Positions 1 through 8,505 of a stretch of DNA of 64,000 nucleotides are shown here, piece after piece. The position numbers and the translations under genes were made by a program. The notes under the pieces were generated by a model that ran no database searches, had not been told where the DNA came from, and was given only the letters and a program-made list of their open reading frames with translations. Origin of the DNA: Planctomycetota bacterium (GTDB taxonomy: Bacteria > Planctomycetota > UBA1135 > GCA-002686595); NCBI GenBank assembly GCA_020638875.1, contig JACKHS010000007.1, positions 121,372-185,371 on the forward strand. Direction: 5' to 3'. Positions within the stretch are counted from its first letter, which is position 1; the number at the start of each line of letters is the position of its first letter.

Positions 1-944
1 AGCACGGGCGGCGCGTCGGCGCCGAGCTGCGCGCGCAGGCCGGCGATCACGTCGTGCGTCTCGCGCAGGCTGAGCGTCATGGCGACCGAGAGCGCGACGA
101 GGTCGGCGCGGAAGTCGCGCGCGGCGTGCGCCAGATCGACGTTCGGCAGGTTGGCGCCCAGGCGCAGCGCGTTCCAGCCCTCCAGCTCGAAGTGGTCGGC
201 GACGATGCGCGTCCCGATGTCGTGCAGGTTGCCCTGCACCGACGCGACGAGCACCGTGCGGCCGTTGGGCGTGCGCGGCGGCATCTTGGTGCGCAGCAGG
301 ATGAGCGCCTCCTCGACGATGCGCGACCCGAGGTGCTCCTCGTGCACGGCGAGCTCGCCGCGCTGCCACATCGCGCCGACTTCCTGCTGCACGGGCACGA
401 GCAGCTCGGTCTCGACCTCGGAGACCGACAGGCCCGCGTCGACCGCGCCGAGCACCAGGTCGAGCGCGTCCTGGCGGCGCGCCTCGAGCAGGCACAGCAG
501 CAGCTTGCGCAGCAGCGTGCGGTGGGGGACGTCGGCCTCGAGCAGGCACGGCACGGCCGGCGCCGGCCGGTCGAAGCAGCGCGCGGCCTCGTCGAGCACC
601 GCGCGCACCGGCGCGGCCGCGTCGGGCGGCAGCTCGCGCTCGAGCTCGGCGCGCAGGCAGGCGAGGTTGAGCGCCAGCCGCTCCTCCCCGAGCCCGCGCG
701 CGGCGAGCGCGCTGCGCGACCACTCGAGGTGGTCGACGAACAGCCGCGGACGGCCGACCGCGAGCGCCTCGGCGAGCTGCAGCAGGCGCACCTCGGTGTC
801 GCCCACCAGCTCCTCGAACACGCCCGGCTCCAGGCGCACGCCGCGCTCGCGCAGCTCCTCGCGCTGGCGCACCACGGTGCCCGCCGCGAGCGCCGCGAGG
901 CCCGCGTCGAGCAGCTTGCCGATCCTGCGTCCGCCTTCGTCCAT
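1..944 (-). CDS. B12-binding photoreceptor-like protein (CarH/LitR type, no HTH), partial at left edge
   Basis: The first 314 codons are present and the C-terminus lies beyond the left edge. About 110 N-terminal residues form an uncharacterised helical region with no MerR helix-turn-helix. A four-helix cap domain (B12-binding_2, about residues 125-215) follows, then the Rossmann-type B12-binding domain. The cap contains W193, then nine residues, then E203-H204, the Wx9EH signature of adenosylcobalamin photoreceptors of the CarH/LitR family. The cobalamin-ligating motif reads NLHDIG with His241 as the expected lower axial ligand. In CarH this module senses light through AdoCbl photolysis. The start lies 14 bases after the upstream ECF sigma stop, so the two genes are almost certainly cotranscribed. 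A corrinoid methyltransferase subunit is the alternative, but Wx9EH and the sigma neighbour argue for regulation. Confidence 0.82.
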   Translation of the reverse strand, partial: MDEGGRRIGKLLDAGLAALAAGTVVRQREELRERGVRLEPGVFEELVGDTEVRLLQLAEALAVGRPRLFVDHLEWSRSALAARGLGEERLALNLACLRAELERELPPDAAAPVRAVLDEAARCFDRPAPAVPCLLEADVPHRTLLRKLLLCLLEARRQDALDLVLGAVDAGLSVSEVETELLVPVQQEVGAMWQRGELAVHEEHLGSRIVEEALILLRTKMPPRTPNGRTVLVASVQGNLHDIGTRIVADHFELEGWNALRLGANLPNVDLAHAARDFRADLVALSVAMTLSLRETHDVIAGLRAQLGADAPPV

Positions 945-958
945 GTCGCGCGCGCCGC

Positions 959-1510
959 TCAGGCGCCCTCCTCCTCCAAGAGGCGCCGCACGCGCTCGAG
1001 GCCGCGCCGCGCCTGGCTCTTCACGGTGCCCAGGGGCGTGTCGGTGCGCCGCGCGATCTCGCGGTGCGAGAGCCCCGAGAGCGACATGCGCAGCACGGCG
1101 CGCTCCTCGGGGCGGATGCGCTCGAGCGCGCGCTCGGCCCACTCGGCCTCGTCGCGCAGCTCGACCGCGTCCTGCGGCAGCTCGTCCTGCGGCAGGTCCT
1201 CGGGCAGCAGCTCGGCGCTCGGCCGCGCGTCGTCGCGCCGCTGCCGATCGACCAGCCGCCGCCGCGCGATCATGCCGACGAAGGTCGCCTCCGAGGCCAG
1301 CGCCGGGTCGAAGCGCTCGGCGCTCTTCCAGAGCTGGATGAAGACCTCCTGCACCACGTCCTCGGCGGCGTCGTGCGGCACGCGACCGCGCACGATCGAC
1401 CACACCAGCGGGCGGTAGCGCGCGAGCAGCTCGTCGACGGCCGCGCCGTCGCCCGCGGCGACGCGTTGCAGCAGCCCGGGGGGCTCGTCGGTCGTGGCGT
1501 CCCTGCTCAT
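959..1510 (-). CDS. ECF RNA polymerase sigma factor
   Basis: A 183-residue sigma-70 family protein of ECF size. Region 2 (about residues 20-90) includes the DVVQEVFIQLW segment typical of sigma 2, and region 4 (about 130-180) has the HREIARRTDTPLGTVKSQ helix-turn-helix. It should direct RNA polymerase core to a small regulon. No anti-sigma gene is adjacent; the gene 14 bases downstream encodes a B12-binding sensor instead, resembling the pairing of LitR-like photoreceptors with an ECF sigma in actinomycetes. The ATG at 1510 is chosen because family similarity begins there, although the frame stays open upstream. The leader has a TATCCT box 27 bases before the start and a perfect 9-bp palindrome between the box and the start codon. 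Confidence 0.93.
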   Translation of the reverse strand: MSRDATTDEPPGLLQRVAAGDGAAVDELLARYRPLVWSIVRGRVPHDAAEDVVQEVFIQLWKSAERFDPALASEATFVGMIARRRLVDRQRRDDARPSAELLPEDLPQDELPQDAVELRDEAEWAERALERIRPEERAVLRMSLSGLSHREIARRTDTPLGTVKSQARRGLERVRRLLEEEGA

Positions 1511-1512
1511 GC

Positions 1513-1532
1513 CCGCGGCGCTCGCGCCGCGG
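1513..1532. promoter_or_regulatory. Perfect palindrome in the sigma-factor leader (candidate operator or hairpin)
   Basis: Two 9-base arms (CCGCGGCGC / GCGCCGCGG) are separated by two bases and end two bases before the sigma-factor start codon. The site lies downstream of the TATCCT box at 1538-1543. It could be an operator or an mRNA hairpin limiting translation. GC-rich palindromes are common in this genome, so function is not proven. Confidence 0.4.
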
Positions 1533-1537
1533 CGACG

Positions 1538-1543
1538 AGGATA
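1538..1543 (-). promoter_or_regulatory. TATCCT -10-like box, sigma-factor gene
   Basis: TATCCT on the minus strand, 27 bases before the ATG at 1510. It matches the TANNCT pattern seen before many starts here, but the spacing gives a short leader rather than a leaderless message. No clear -35 was seen. Confidence 0.4.
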
Positions 1544-1596
1544 GAGCGCCCGGCGCCGCGCGTCACGCGGGCGGCGCGCCGGCGGGCTGGCGACCC

Positions 1597-2109
1597 TCAT
1601 CCGAGGCGCGCCTCCAGGGGAGACCGCCGCGGCGCCGCCGCCGGCGCCTCCCGCAGGGCGCCCGCCTCCGCGAGCGCGGCCGGCAGCACCTCGCTCCGGT
1701 AGGCGAAGATGCGCTCGACGTCGCGGCGCACGAAGAGCTGGCGCACCAGCGCCCCGCCCGGCACCGCGTACTCGACCCAGTCGCGCGCGAGCGTGCCCGC
1801 GCCGTCGCGCGTGAACGTGTGCAGGTGGCGCCACAGCGCGTACGGCCCGCGCACCTGCTCGTCGACGAAGCGGTAGGGCGGCTCCCAGCACGTGATGCGC
1901 GAGCACCACAGGAGCGGTACGCCGTGCACGCGCAGCGCGTAGTCGATCTCGGTGCCCTCCTCGATCGCGTCGGTCGTCGCGCCGAGCACGCGGAAGCGCA
2001 ACCACGGCGGCGTGATGCGCTCGAGGTTGCGCGGGTCCGCGAAGAAGGGGAAGACCTCCTCCAGCGGGCGCTCGAGGCGCAGCTCGGTCGAGAGGTGCCA
2101 GGTGCGCAT
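1597..2109 (-). CDS. SRPBCC family (START/Bet v1-like) protein
   Basis: A 170-residue protein of the SRPBCC helix-grip fold. The N-terminus reads as an initial strand followed by RPLEEVFPFFADPRNLERIT, the first strand-helix element of cyclase/dehydrase-type SRPBCC proteins. Aromatic ligand-cavity residues and a C-terminal alpha helix follow. The last 25 residues look disordered. It starts 10 bases after the SDR epimerase gene, and this pair is often neighbouring or fused in bacteria. The ligand cannot be deduced. The pairing with a TIGR01777 epimerase, an ECF sigma and a B12 sensor resembles light-induced gene sets controlled by LitR/CarH-like regulators. Confidence 0.85.
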   Translation of the reverse strand: MRTWHLSTELRLERPLEEVFPFFADPRNLERITPPWLRFRVLGATTDAIEEGTEIDYALRVHGVPLLWCSRITCWEPPYRFVDEQVRGPYALWRHLHTFTRDGAGTLARDWVEYAVPGGALVRQLFVRRDVERIFAYRSEVLPAALAEAGALREAPAAAPRRSPLEARLG

Positions 2110-2119
2110 GCTCGGTCCC

Positions 2120-3052
2120 TCAGGCGGCGCGGTGCAGCACCGCGCGCAGGGCGCCCTCGAGCGTCGCGTGCTCCCACGCGAAGCCCGCCTGCTCGAGCGC
2201 GCGCGGTTCGACGCGCAGGCTCGCCAGCAGCAGCTCGTCGGCCAGCTCGCCGACGAGCGCGCGCAGCGCGAAGGCCGGCACCGGCGCGACCGTCGGGCGG
2301 CCCAGCACGCGGCCCAGCACCGCGGTGAACTCGTCGTTGCGCACGGGGGTCGGCGCGACGGCGTTGACCGGGCCGCTCAGGCGCTCGTCGAAGACGCCGG
2401 CGTGCAGCACGCTCACCACGTCGTCGAGCGAGATCCAGCTCATCCACTGCCGGCCCGAGCCCAGGCGTCCGCCCAGCCCCAGCTTGAAGGGCGTCAACAT
2501 CTTCGCGAGCGCGCCGCCGTCCGCGGCCAGCACGACGCCGATGCGCGGGTGCACCACGCGCAGCCCGGCGTCGCGTGCGGGCGCGGCCGCGGCCTCCCAG
2601 TGCCGGCAGACCTCGGGCAGGAAGCCCGCGCCCGAGGACGCGCGCTCGTCGACGACCTCCTCGCCCGTGTCGCCGTAGTAGCCCACGGCCGAGGCGGAGA
2701 CGAGCACCGCGGGCGGGTGCTCGAGCTGCGCCAGCGTGGCGGCCAGCAGGCCCGTGCCCCGGCGCCGGCTCTCGTCGAGGACGCGCTTGCGCTCGGCCGT
2801 CCAGCGCCCGCCGGCGATGTTCTCGCCGGCCAGGTGCACGACCGCGTCGGCGCCCTCGAGCTCGCGCGGGTCCAGCCAGCCCTTGGCGGGGTCCCAGGCG
2901 ATCTCGGCCGCCTCGCGCGGCGGCCGCCGCACGAGCGGCCGCACGCGGTGGCCCTCCGCGCGCAGGCGCCGGACGAGGGCGCTGCCGATCAGGCCGGAAG
3001 CGCCGGTGACGAGGATCGTTCGGGGGGCGGGCGGTGTCTCTCGCGTGTCCAT
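2120..3052 (-). CDS. TIGR01777 family NAD(P)-dependent epimerase (YfcH/SDR39U1-like)
   Basis: A 310-residue extended SDR protein. The dinucleotide-binding GxxGxxG motif is ILVTGASGLIGSAL, near residue 13. Family-typical segments follow: VHLAGENIA, the SASAVGYYG active-site region (Tyr in YYG), WMSWISLDD and VRNDEFTAVLGRVLGRP. The C-terminal DUF1731-like domain (about 255-305) is present. The ATG at 3052 gives the usual family length; upstream in-frame sequence looks non-coding. It is the first gene of the operon with the SRPBCC protein, ECF sigma and B12 sensor. The substrate is unknown. Confidence 0.92.
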   Translation of the reverse strand: MDTRETPPAPRTILVTGASGLIGSALVRRLRAEGHRVRPLVRRPPREAAEIAWDPAKGWLDPRELEGADAVVHLAGENIAGGRWTAERKRVLDESRRRGTGLLAATLAQLEHPPAVLVSASAVGYYGDTGEEVVDERASSGAGFLPEVCRHWEAAAAPARDAGLRVVHPRIGVVLAADGGALAKMLTPFKLGLGGRLGSGRQWMSWISLDDVVSVLHAGVFDERLSGPVNAVAPTPVRNDEFTAVLGRVLGRPTVAPVPAFALRALVGELADELLLASLRVEPRALEQAGFAWEHATLEGALRAVLHRAA

Positions 3053-3115
3053 CGCGAGGGTCTTCGCCGCGCGCGCCCGGGTGGATGCGCGCGGCGCCGC
3101 CGTGGCCCCGAAAGA

Positions 3116-3152
3116 GCGGGGGCGGCGTACCCCCCCGGGTCGCCGCCCCCGC
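3116..3152. terminator. GC-rich hairpin downstream of the FG-GAP gene
   Basis: Arms of 12 bases (GCGGGGGCGGCG / CGCCGCCCCCGC) around a 13-base loop lie about 45 bases beyond the stop of the minus-strand FG-GAP gene. There is no U tract, so termination is inferred only from position and stem strength. The left boundary may be off by one. Confidence 0.45.
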
Positions 3153-3195
3153 CGCAAGCCGTCCCCCTCGGGCCGGGCGAGCCGGAGTCTCTCTA

Positions 3196-4788
3196 TCAGG
3201 GAGCGAGGTCGACGGTCACCGCGTCGGACGTGTTGAAGGTGCCCGCCGCCGGGTCGCGGAACAGGCCTTGGAAGGTGCGCGCCCCGGGCCCTTCGAGGGC
3301 CAGCACCGCGGCCGGCACGTCGAGGCTCATGTGACCCGCGGCGTCGAGCTGCTGCGTGTGGAAGCGGCCGAGGCGGCCGCCCGCGCAGAGCGTGCCGGCG
3401 CCGAAGGGCACCGCGACCTGCGCCGTGCCGTGCACGAACACGCCGGGCTGGTTCGGCACGCCGTTCGCGAGCTCGAGGCGCAGCGCGTCGGCCGCGAGGC
3501 TCGCGCTGCCGACCACGTCGACCCGCGCGACGTCGCCGCCCGAGTGGGGCGCGGCGGCGCAGCCGCGGCTGCCGAGCGACGGCGCGAGCTGGTGCAGCGT
3601 GACCTCCATCGCGAGCGCCTCGAAGGCCAGGAAGCCGGGGAAGTCGAGCGGCGCGCCGGGGCCCACGGCGGTGATGCCATCGGCGCTGCCGTAGCCCGCG
3701 CTCGTGCCGCGCAGGTCGATCGTGCGCAGCACCTCACCGGTCACGGGGTCGAGCGCGAACGCCTGGGTGTCGGTGTCCTGCACCGCGCCCTCGAGCACGA
3801 CCAGGTCGGGGTGGCCGTCGCCGTTCAGGTCGCCCGGCTCGACGATCGCGCCGCCCATGCAGGGCGAGCCGTCCACGGCGCAGCGCCACTCGCGCAGCAG
3901 CGCGCCGTCGGTGCTCGAGTAGATCGCCACGAGCCCGAGGAAGACGCCGCCCACCGCGACGTCGCGCAGGCCGTCGCCGTCGAGGTCGGCGACGCTCACC
4001 ACCGGCTCGCCGTTCTGCGTGACCTGCTCGAGGCCGGTCGGCGCGAGCGCGCGCAGCAGCGCGCCGTCGGCGCTCGAGTGCACCTCGAGGGAGCGCGACA
4101 CGCCGTCGAGGACCAGCACCGCGAAGTCGTCGCGACCGTCTCCGTCCATGTCGTCCAGGCGCGCGACCTCGTTGGAGGCGAGCGTGCCGCTGGAGGGCGT
4201 GGCCCACCAGATCGGTTGCGCGGTCGCGCCGGAGAGCATCACCTTGCCGCGGCCGGTCGCCCCGGAGTAGCCCTGGCACAGCACGTCGTCGACGCCGTCG
4301 CCGTCGATGTCGCCGAAGGTCTGGTTCGCGCCCTGCTCGTGGCCCATCAGCAGCACGCCGGCCGGCGTCGTGAGCGAGCGCAGCAGCGCGCCGTCGGCGC
4401 CCGAGTAGACCTGCAGGCGGCCGTCGGGCGAGCCGGAGGCGAACGAGTGCTCGCCGACGAGCATCAGCTCGCCGACGCCGTCACCGGTCTCGTCCGCGAG
4501 CTCGATGATCTCGCCGCCCCAGAAGCAGGGCTCGAAGGGCACCGTGAGCGTGTAGAGGTGCGCGCCGGTCTTGCCCGAGTGCACGCTGCCGCCGAACAGG
4601 GTGGCGTGCTCGTGCGTGGAGACGGCGAAGTCGCGCGTGCCGTCGCCGTCGACGTCGCCGAGCGGCACGAGGGCGTGGCCCCAGCCGGACATCAGCGGGT
4701 CGGGGCGTTCGATCGTCAGCACGATCTCCGACTGGGACCAGGCGGGAGCGGCGAGCGCGAGGAGCGACGGGAGCAGGTAGGTCTTCAT
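3196..4788 (-). CDS. Secreted FG-GAP/VCBS repeat protein
   Basis: A 530-residue exported protein with a Sec signal peptide (residues 1-19, cleavage after AWSQ). An integrin-alpha-type beta-propeller follows, with at least six calcium-binding loops of the DxDGDG type (DVDGDGTRDF, DIDGDGVDDV, DMDGDGRDDF, DLDGDGLRDV, DLNGDGHPDL and a degenerate DETGDG). Blades describe the recurring SGADGALLR unit. Residues 408-530 form a separate C-terminal domain that closely matches the end of the propeller protein at 18288-21050 (VPFGAGTLCAGG, RDPAAGTFN). No catalytic residues are visible; a surface or extracellular role is likely. It lies 39 bases downstream of the tethered sigma factor gene. Confidence 0.88.
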   Translation of the reverse strand: MKTYLLPSLLALAAPAWSQSEIVLTIERPDPLMSGWGHALVPLGDVDGDGTRDFAVSTHEHATLFGGSVHSGKTGAHLYTLTVPFEPCFWGGEIIELADETGDGVGELMLVGEHSFASGSPDGRLQVYSGADGALLRSLTTPAGVLLMGHEQGANQTFGDIDGDGVDDVLCQGYSGATGRGKVMLSGATAQPIWWATPSSGTLASNEVARLDDMDGDGRDDFAVLVLDGVSRSLEVHSSADGALLRALAPTGLEQVTQNGEPVVSVADLDGDGLRDVAVGGVFLGLVAIYSSTDGALLREWRCAVDGSPCMGGAIVEPGDLNGDGHPDLVVLEGAVQDTDTQAFALDPVTGEVLRTIDLRGTSAGYGSADGITAVGPGAPLDFPGFLAFEALAMEVTLHQLAPSLGSRGCAAAPHSGGDVARVDVVGSASLAADALRLELANGVPNQPGVFVHGTAQVAVPFGAGTLCAGGRLGRFHTQQLDAAGHMSLDVPAAVLALEGPGARTFQGLFRDPAAGTFNTSDAVTVDLAP

Positions 4789-4827
4789 GGTCTCGAGGTT
4801 GGGGTTCGGGGTCCGGGAGACAACAGG

Positions 4828-7094
4828 TCACCGCCCGTCCGGGCGTTTCGCGGGGGGCTGGGAAAGCGCGCCCGCGGGCTCCAGGCGCAGCACCAGGCGG
4901 CGCGCGCCGTCGGGCGCCGTGTCGAAGGCGTCCGCGTCGCCGCGCCGCTCGGCGTAGCCCTCGGCCGCGACGCTCCACTCCACGAGCGTGCCCTCGGGCA
5001 CGCCGCGCAGCGCGGCGGGGCCGGCGTGGCGGTTCCAGCGCAGCCCGCCGGCGAGCAGCGTCCAGCGCCGCGCGCCGCTCTCGGGGTCGCGGTCGGCGCG
5101 CCAGGTGCGCACCGGGCCGCCGTCGAGGCGCACGTTCAGGTCGAAGGCGTCGAGCGCCGCGTCGCTCGCGGCGTCGCGCACGTCGAGGGCCCAGTCGGCG
5201 CGCGGGCCGCCGTCGAGCAGGGTCACCGCGAGGCGCTCCTCGGGCGCGTGGAAGCGCGCCGGTTCGACGCGCGCGGTCACCGCGCTGCCCAGCGAGACGA
5301 CGTCGAGCGTGAGCGCGCCGGCCGGCGCCGGGTCGAACTCGAAGCGCGCGACGCGCGCGCCGTCCTCGTCCGTGGTCCACGAGGTGGGGAAGACGCCGAG
5401 CACGTCCCCGGCCTCGCCGAGCAGGAACACGAGCAGTTGCTCGTCGAGCGCGCCGCTCTCGCTGCGCACCTCGCCGCGCACGGGGCCGGCGAGCTCGAGC
5501 GGCACGAGCTCGAGCTCCGCGCGATGCGTGACGCCCGGCTCGACCTCGAGCACGAGCTCGGCGCGCCGGAAGCCCTCCGCGCCGGCGACCAGGCGGTAGC
5601 GCCCCGGCGCGAGCCACGGCAAGCGGAAGGCGCCGTCGGCGGCCGAGAGCGTCCAGCCCTTCTCGCCGCGCGCCGCGTCGAGGCCCTCGAGCGTGACGAG
5701 CGCGGCGCCGTCCTCCGCGCGCGCGCCGAGCACGTGCCCCGCGACCGTCCCGGTGCGCAGGAGCGTCACCGCGACCGGCGCGCCGGGCGCGTCGTCCGCG
5801 CGGCCGGGCACCGGCGCCGAGCCGAGCAGGTAGCCCGCGTCGTCGCGCACCTCGAGGCGCCAGGCCTCGGCCTCGCGCGGCGCGGCGGCGAAGCGCACCC
5901 ACGGCGCGGCGTGCGTCGCGTCGGCGGCGCGCAGCGGCGCGAGCGGCCAGGGCTCGCCGTCGGCGAGGTCCACCTCGGGACGCAGGCGCGCCTCGAGCCG
6001 CGCGAGGTCGAACACGATCGGCGCCGCGAGCGCGAGCGCGTAGGTCGGACCGACCTCGAGCGCGAGCTCGGCGGGCGGCGCGTCGCCGAGCTCGACGCGC
6101 GCGACGGCGCGCTCGGAGCGCTGGCGCAGGCCGTGGCGCGTGGCGACCTCCTGCGCGTTGCGCGCGTCGTCGAGCGCCTCGAGCGCGCGCGCGGGACCGT
6201 CGAGCGCGAGCTCGCCCGCCGCGTCGCTGACGAGCTCGCGGCCGTCCACGCGCACGGCGTAGTGGTCGAGCGGCGCGCCGTCGCGCGCGGCGACCAGGCG
6301 CAGGCGCGGCGCCGCGGCCGGCGCGGGCGCGTCCAGCGCGGTGCGCGCGTCGCGCGGCGCCTCGACGCGCGCGACCTCGGCCGCGCGTCGGTCGTGCGCG
6401 CGCCGGCGCCGGCGAGCTCCGCGGGCGCCGCGTCGCGCGCGCGCAGCGAGACCGCCAGCACGGCGCCGGCGGTCACGACCAGGCCGGCGGCCAGCGCGGC
6501 GCCGAGCGCCGGACCGACCCCGCGCCCGGCCGGCAGCAGCGGCAGGAGCGGCAGCAGCATCGCGCGCCAGGCCTCGCGGTCGCCGCCGTGCTCCTCGTCG
6601 AGCGTCGCGCGCACCTGCTCGAGGCCGCGGAACAGCCGCGTGCGCACCGTGGCGGCGGGGATCTCCTGCGCGCGGGCGATCTCGACGGGCTGCAGGCCCT
6701 CGTAGTAGCGCAGCAGGAGCGTCGTGCGGTACGGCTCGGCCAGCGCCAGCACGGCGCGCGCCACGCGCTGCTGCTCCTCGGCGCGCTCGACCAGGTGGTC
6801 GCCCGCGGGCAGGCCCTCGGGCCGCGCGACGGTCGCCTCGCGCGCGTCGCGGTTGGCGCCGCGCCGCGCGGTGAGGCCGGCGGCGTTGCGCAGCACGCGC
6901 GCGAGCCAGGGCCGCAGCGGCCGGTCGGTGTCGGGGCGCGCGCGCAGGAAGGCCAGCCAGGTCTCCTGCGCCAGGTCGTCGGCGGTGCCGGGGTCGCGCA
7001 CCAGCTCGCGCGCGAGGGCCCGCACCCAGGCCATGTGCTCGAGCAGGCGGTCTTCGTTCAGGGAGAGCTCGGGAGAGTCCATCACCGCATTCAT
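4828..7094 (-). CDS. Membrane-tethered ECF sigma factor with extracytoplasmic carboxypeptidase-regulatory-like repeats (frameshifted)
   Basis: Residues 1-190 are an ECF sigma factor: region 2 with ADDLAQETWLAFL and region 4 with YYEGLQPVEIARAQEIPAAT. One transmembrane helix follows (LGAALAAGLVVTAGAVLAV), then about 500 residues of beta-sandwich repeats of the carboxypeptidase-regulatory type, such as GAFRLPWLAPGRYRLVAGAE. The two parts lie in different frames. Near 6383, within DARAAEVARV, one base is missing relative to a continuous reading; adding a G in the GCGCGG tract restores it. This looks like a sequencing indel, though a real disruption or -1 frameshifting is possible. The ATG at 7094 is used, and one at 7082 is equally possible. 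Planctomycetes are known for ECF factors with such C-terminal extensions, where the tail probably replaces an anti-sigma sensor. Confidence 0.8.
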
Positions 7095-7184
7095 GCGCCG
7101 GCGGCGCGGGCGTTTCACGGTAGCCGCGGGCGCGCGGCGCGGGGCGGCGCCGGCGGAATCCCTGGTCCGCCCCGCGCGAGCGCG

Positions 7185-7190
7185 TATCCT
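7185..7190 (+). promoter_or_regulatory. TATCCT box, predicted leaderless start
   Basis: TATCCT ends 7 bases before the ATG at 7198 and no Shine-Dalgarno is present. This is the spacing expected if transcription starts at or next to the start codon. Confidence 0.55.
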
Positions 7191-7197
7191 TGCGGCC

Positions 7198-8499
7198 ATG
7201 AGCCGTCCCCGTCGCGTCCGACGCCCGCCCGCGCTCCTGCTCCTGGCCGCCCTGGTCGGCTGCGGCGGCGACGCCGCGTCGCCCGCGCCGCCGGCGGACG
7301 GGACGCACGCGGAGGCGCCCGCGGACGACGACGCGCTCGCGCCCGACGACGAGCTCGCGGAGCGGGGGGGCGTCGACCTCGACGCCCTGCGCGCGCTCGG
7401 CTACGCCGGCGAGAGCGAGGACGTCGTCGACGCGGTCGGCGTCACGCTGCTCGATCCCGCGCGCTCGTCGCCGGGCTACAACCTGTACACGGTGCGCCCG
7501 CTCTGCACGGCCGTGCTGATGGACGCCGCGGGCACGCCGCTGCGCCGCTGGTCGCAGCCGCGCCAGCGCACGTGGTCCAACGCGCAACTGCTGCCCGGCG
7601 GCGAGCTGCTGGTCGTGACGCAGGAGCGCAGCCGGACGTACACCGGCGTGATGGACGAGCACCGCGCCCTGCTGCGCTTCGCGTGGGACGGCACGCTGCT
7701 GCAGCGCATCGCGCTCCCCACGCACCACGACGTCGAGATCACGCCCGCGGGGGACATCGCCACGCTCTCGTTCCGGCGCGTGAGCGGCCACCCGCTCGCG
7801 CCCGCGGGTGTCGACCTGCGCGAGGACCTCGTCGTGCGGCTCGACGCCGAGGGCCGCGTGCTCGACGAGCGCTCGATCCTGGCCGCGTTGACCTCGGGCG
7901 GCGCGCCCTACGAGCTCCAGGAGGTCGCGCCGCACGAGGAGGGCGGCGTGCGGTTCGTCGACCTCGTGCACGCCAACGCGCTCGAGTTCGCGAAGGTCCC
8001 CGCGCTCGAGGGCCAGCACCCGCTGTACGGGCCGGGCACCGTGCTCGTCACGATGCGCCACCAGGACGCGGTGTGCGCCTTCCGCTGGGAGACCGGCGAG
8101 CTCGTCTGGAGCTGGGGGCACGGCGAGCTCTCGGGACCGCACGACGGGCAGGTGCTCCCGAGCGGGAACGTGTTGTTGCTCGACAACGGCCTCGCGCGCG
8201 GGTGGAGCCGCGCCGTGGAGATGGACCCGCGCACCGGCGCCATCGTCTGGGAGTACCGCGCCGATCCGCCGGAGGCCTTCTACACCGCCAGCCGCGGCTC
8301 GGTGCAGCGCCTGCCGAACGGCAACACGCTGATCTGCGAGTCCGACCGCGGGCGTGCCTTCGAGGTGACGCCCGCGGGCGAGCGCGTCTGGCAGTGGACG
8401 AACCCCGAGCTCGCGCCCAGCGGCAAGACCACGACGGTGGTGCGGATGAAGCGCCTGCCGCTCGAGTACGTCGACGCGATCCAGGCCGCACGGCGTTGA
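7198..8499 (+). CDS. Arylsulfotransferase (ASST)-like beta-propeller lipoprotein
   Basis: A 433-residue predicted lipoprotein (lipobox LVGC near residue 22) with an acidic, Ala/Pro-rich linker to about residue 65. The rest is a propeller resembling the arylsulfotransferase family. The strongest signatures are LPTHHDVEITPAGDI, GPHDGQVLPSGNVLLLDNG and QRLPNGNTLICESDRGR, which match the conserved His- and Asn-containing blade motifs of ASST proteins. Characterised ASSTs transfer sulfate between phenols in the periplasm through an active-site histidine; HHD and GPHDG offer candidates. Many homologues are uncharacterised, so the reaction is not assured. It is divergent from the sigma gene and convergent with the glycosyltransferase gene. 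Confidence 0.75.
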   Translation: MSRPRRVRRPPALLLLAALVGCGGDAASPAPPADGTHAEAPADDDALAPDDELAERGGVDLDALRALGYAGESEDVVDAVGVTLLDPARSSPGYNLYTVRPLCTAVLMDAAGTPLRRWSQPRQRTWSNAQLLPGGELLVVTQERSRTYTGVMDEHRALLRFAWDGTLLQRIALPTHHDVEITPAGDIATLSFRRVSGHPLAPAGVDLREDLVVRLDAEGRVLDERSILAALTSGGAPYELQEVAPHEEGGVRFVDLVHANALEFAKVPALEGQHPLYGPGTVLVTMRHQDAVCAFRWETGELVWSWGHGELSGPHDGQVLPSGNVLLLDNGLARGWSRAVEMDPRTGAIVWEYRADPPEAFYTASRGSVQRLPNGNTLICESDRGRAFEVTPAGERVWQWTNPELAPSGKTTTVVRMKRLPLEYVDAIQAARR

Positions 8500-8505
8500 G
8501 CGCGG

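Noticed and set aside
3034..6705. Very long open frames antisense to real genes (here over 1200 codons; similar ones at 17943-21941, 29980-35085 and 49746-54398)
   Set aside because: They are Arg/Ala/Gly/His-rich with no family motifs and mirror well-supported genes on the other strand; in very GC-rich DNA stop codons are rare, so long empty frames are expected.
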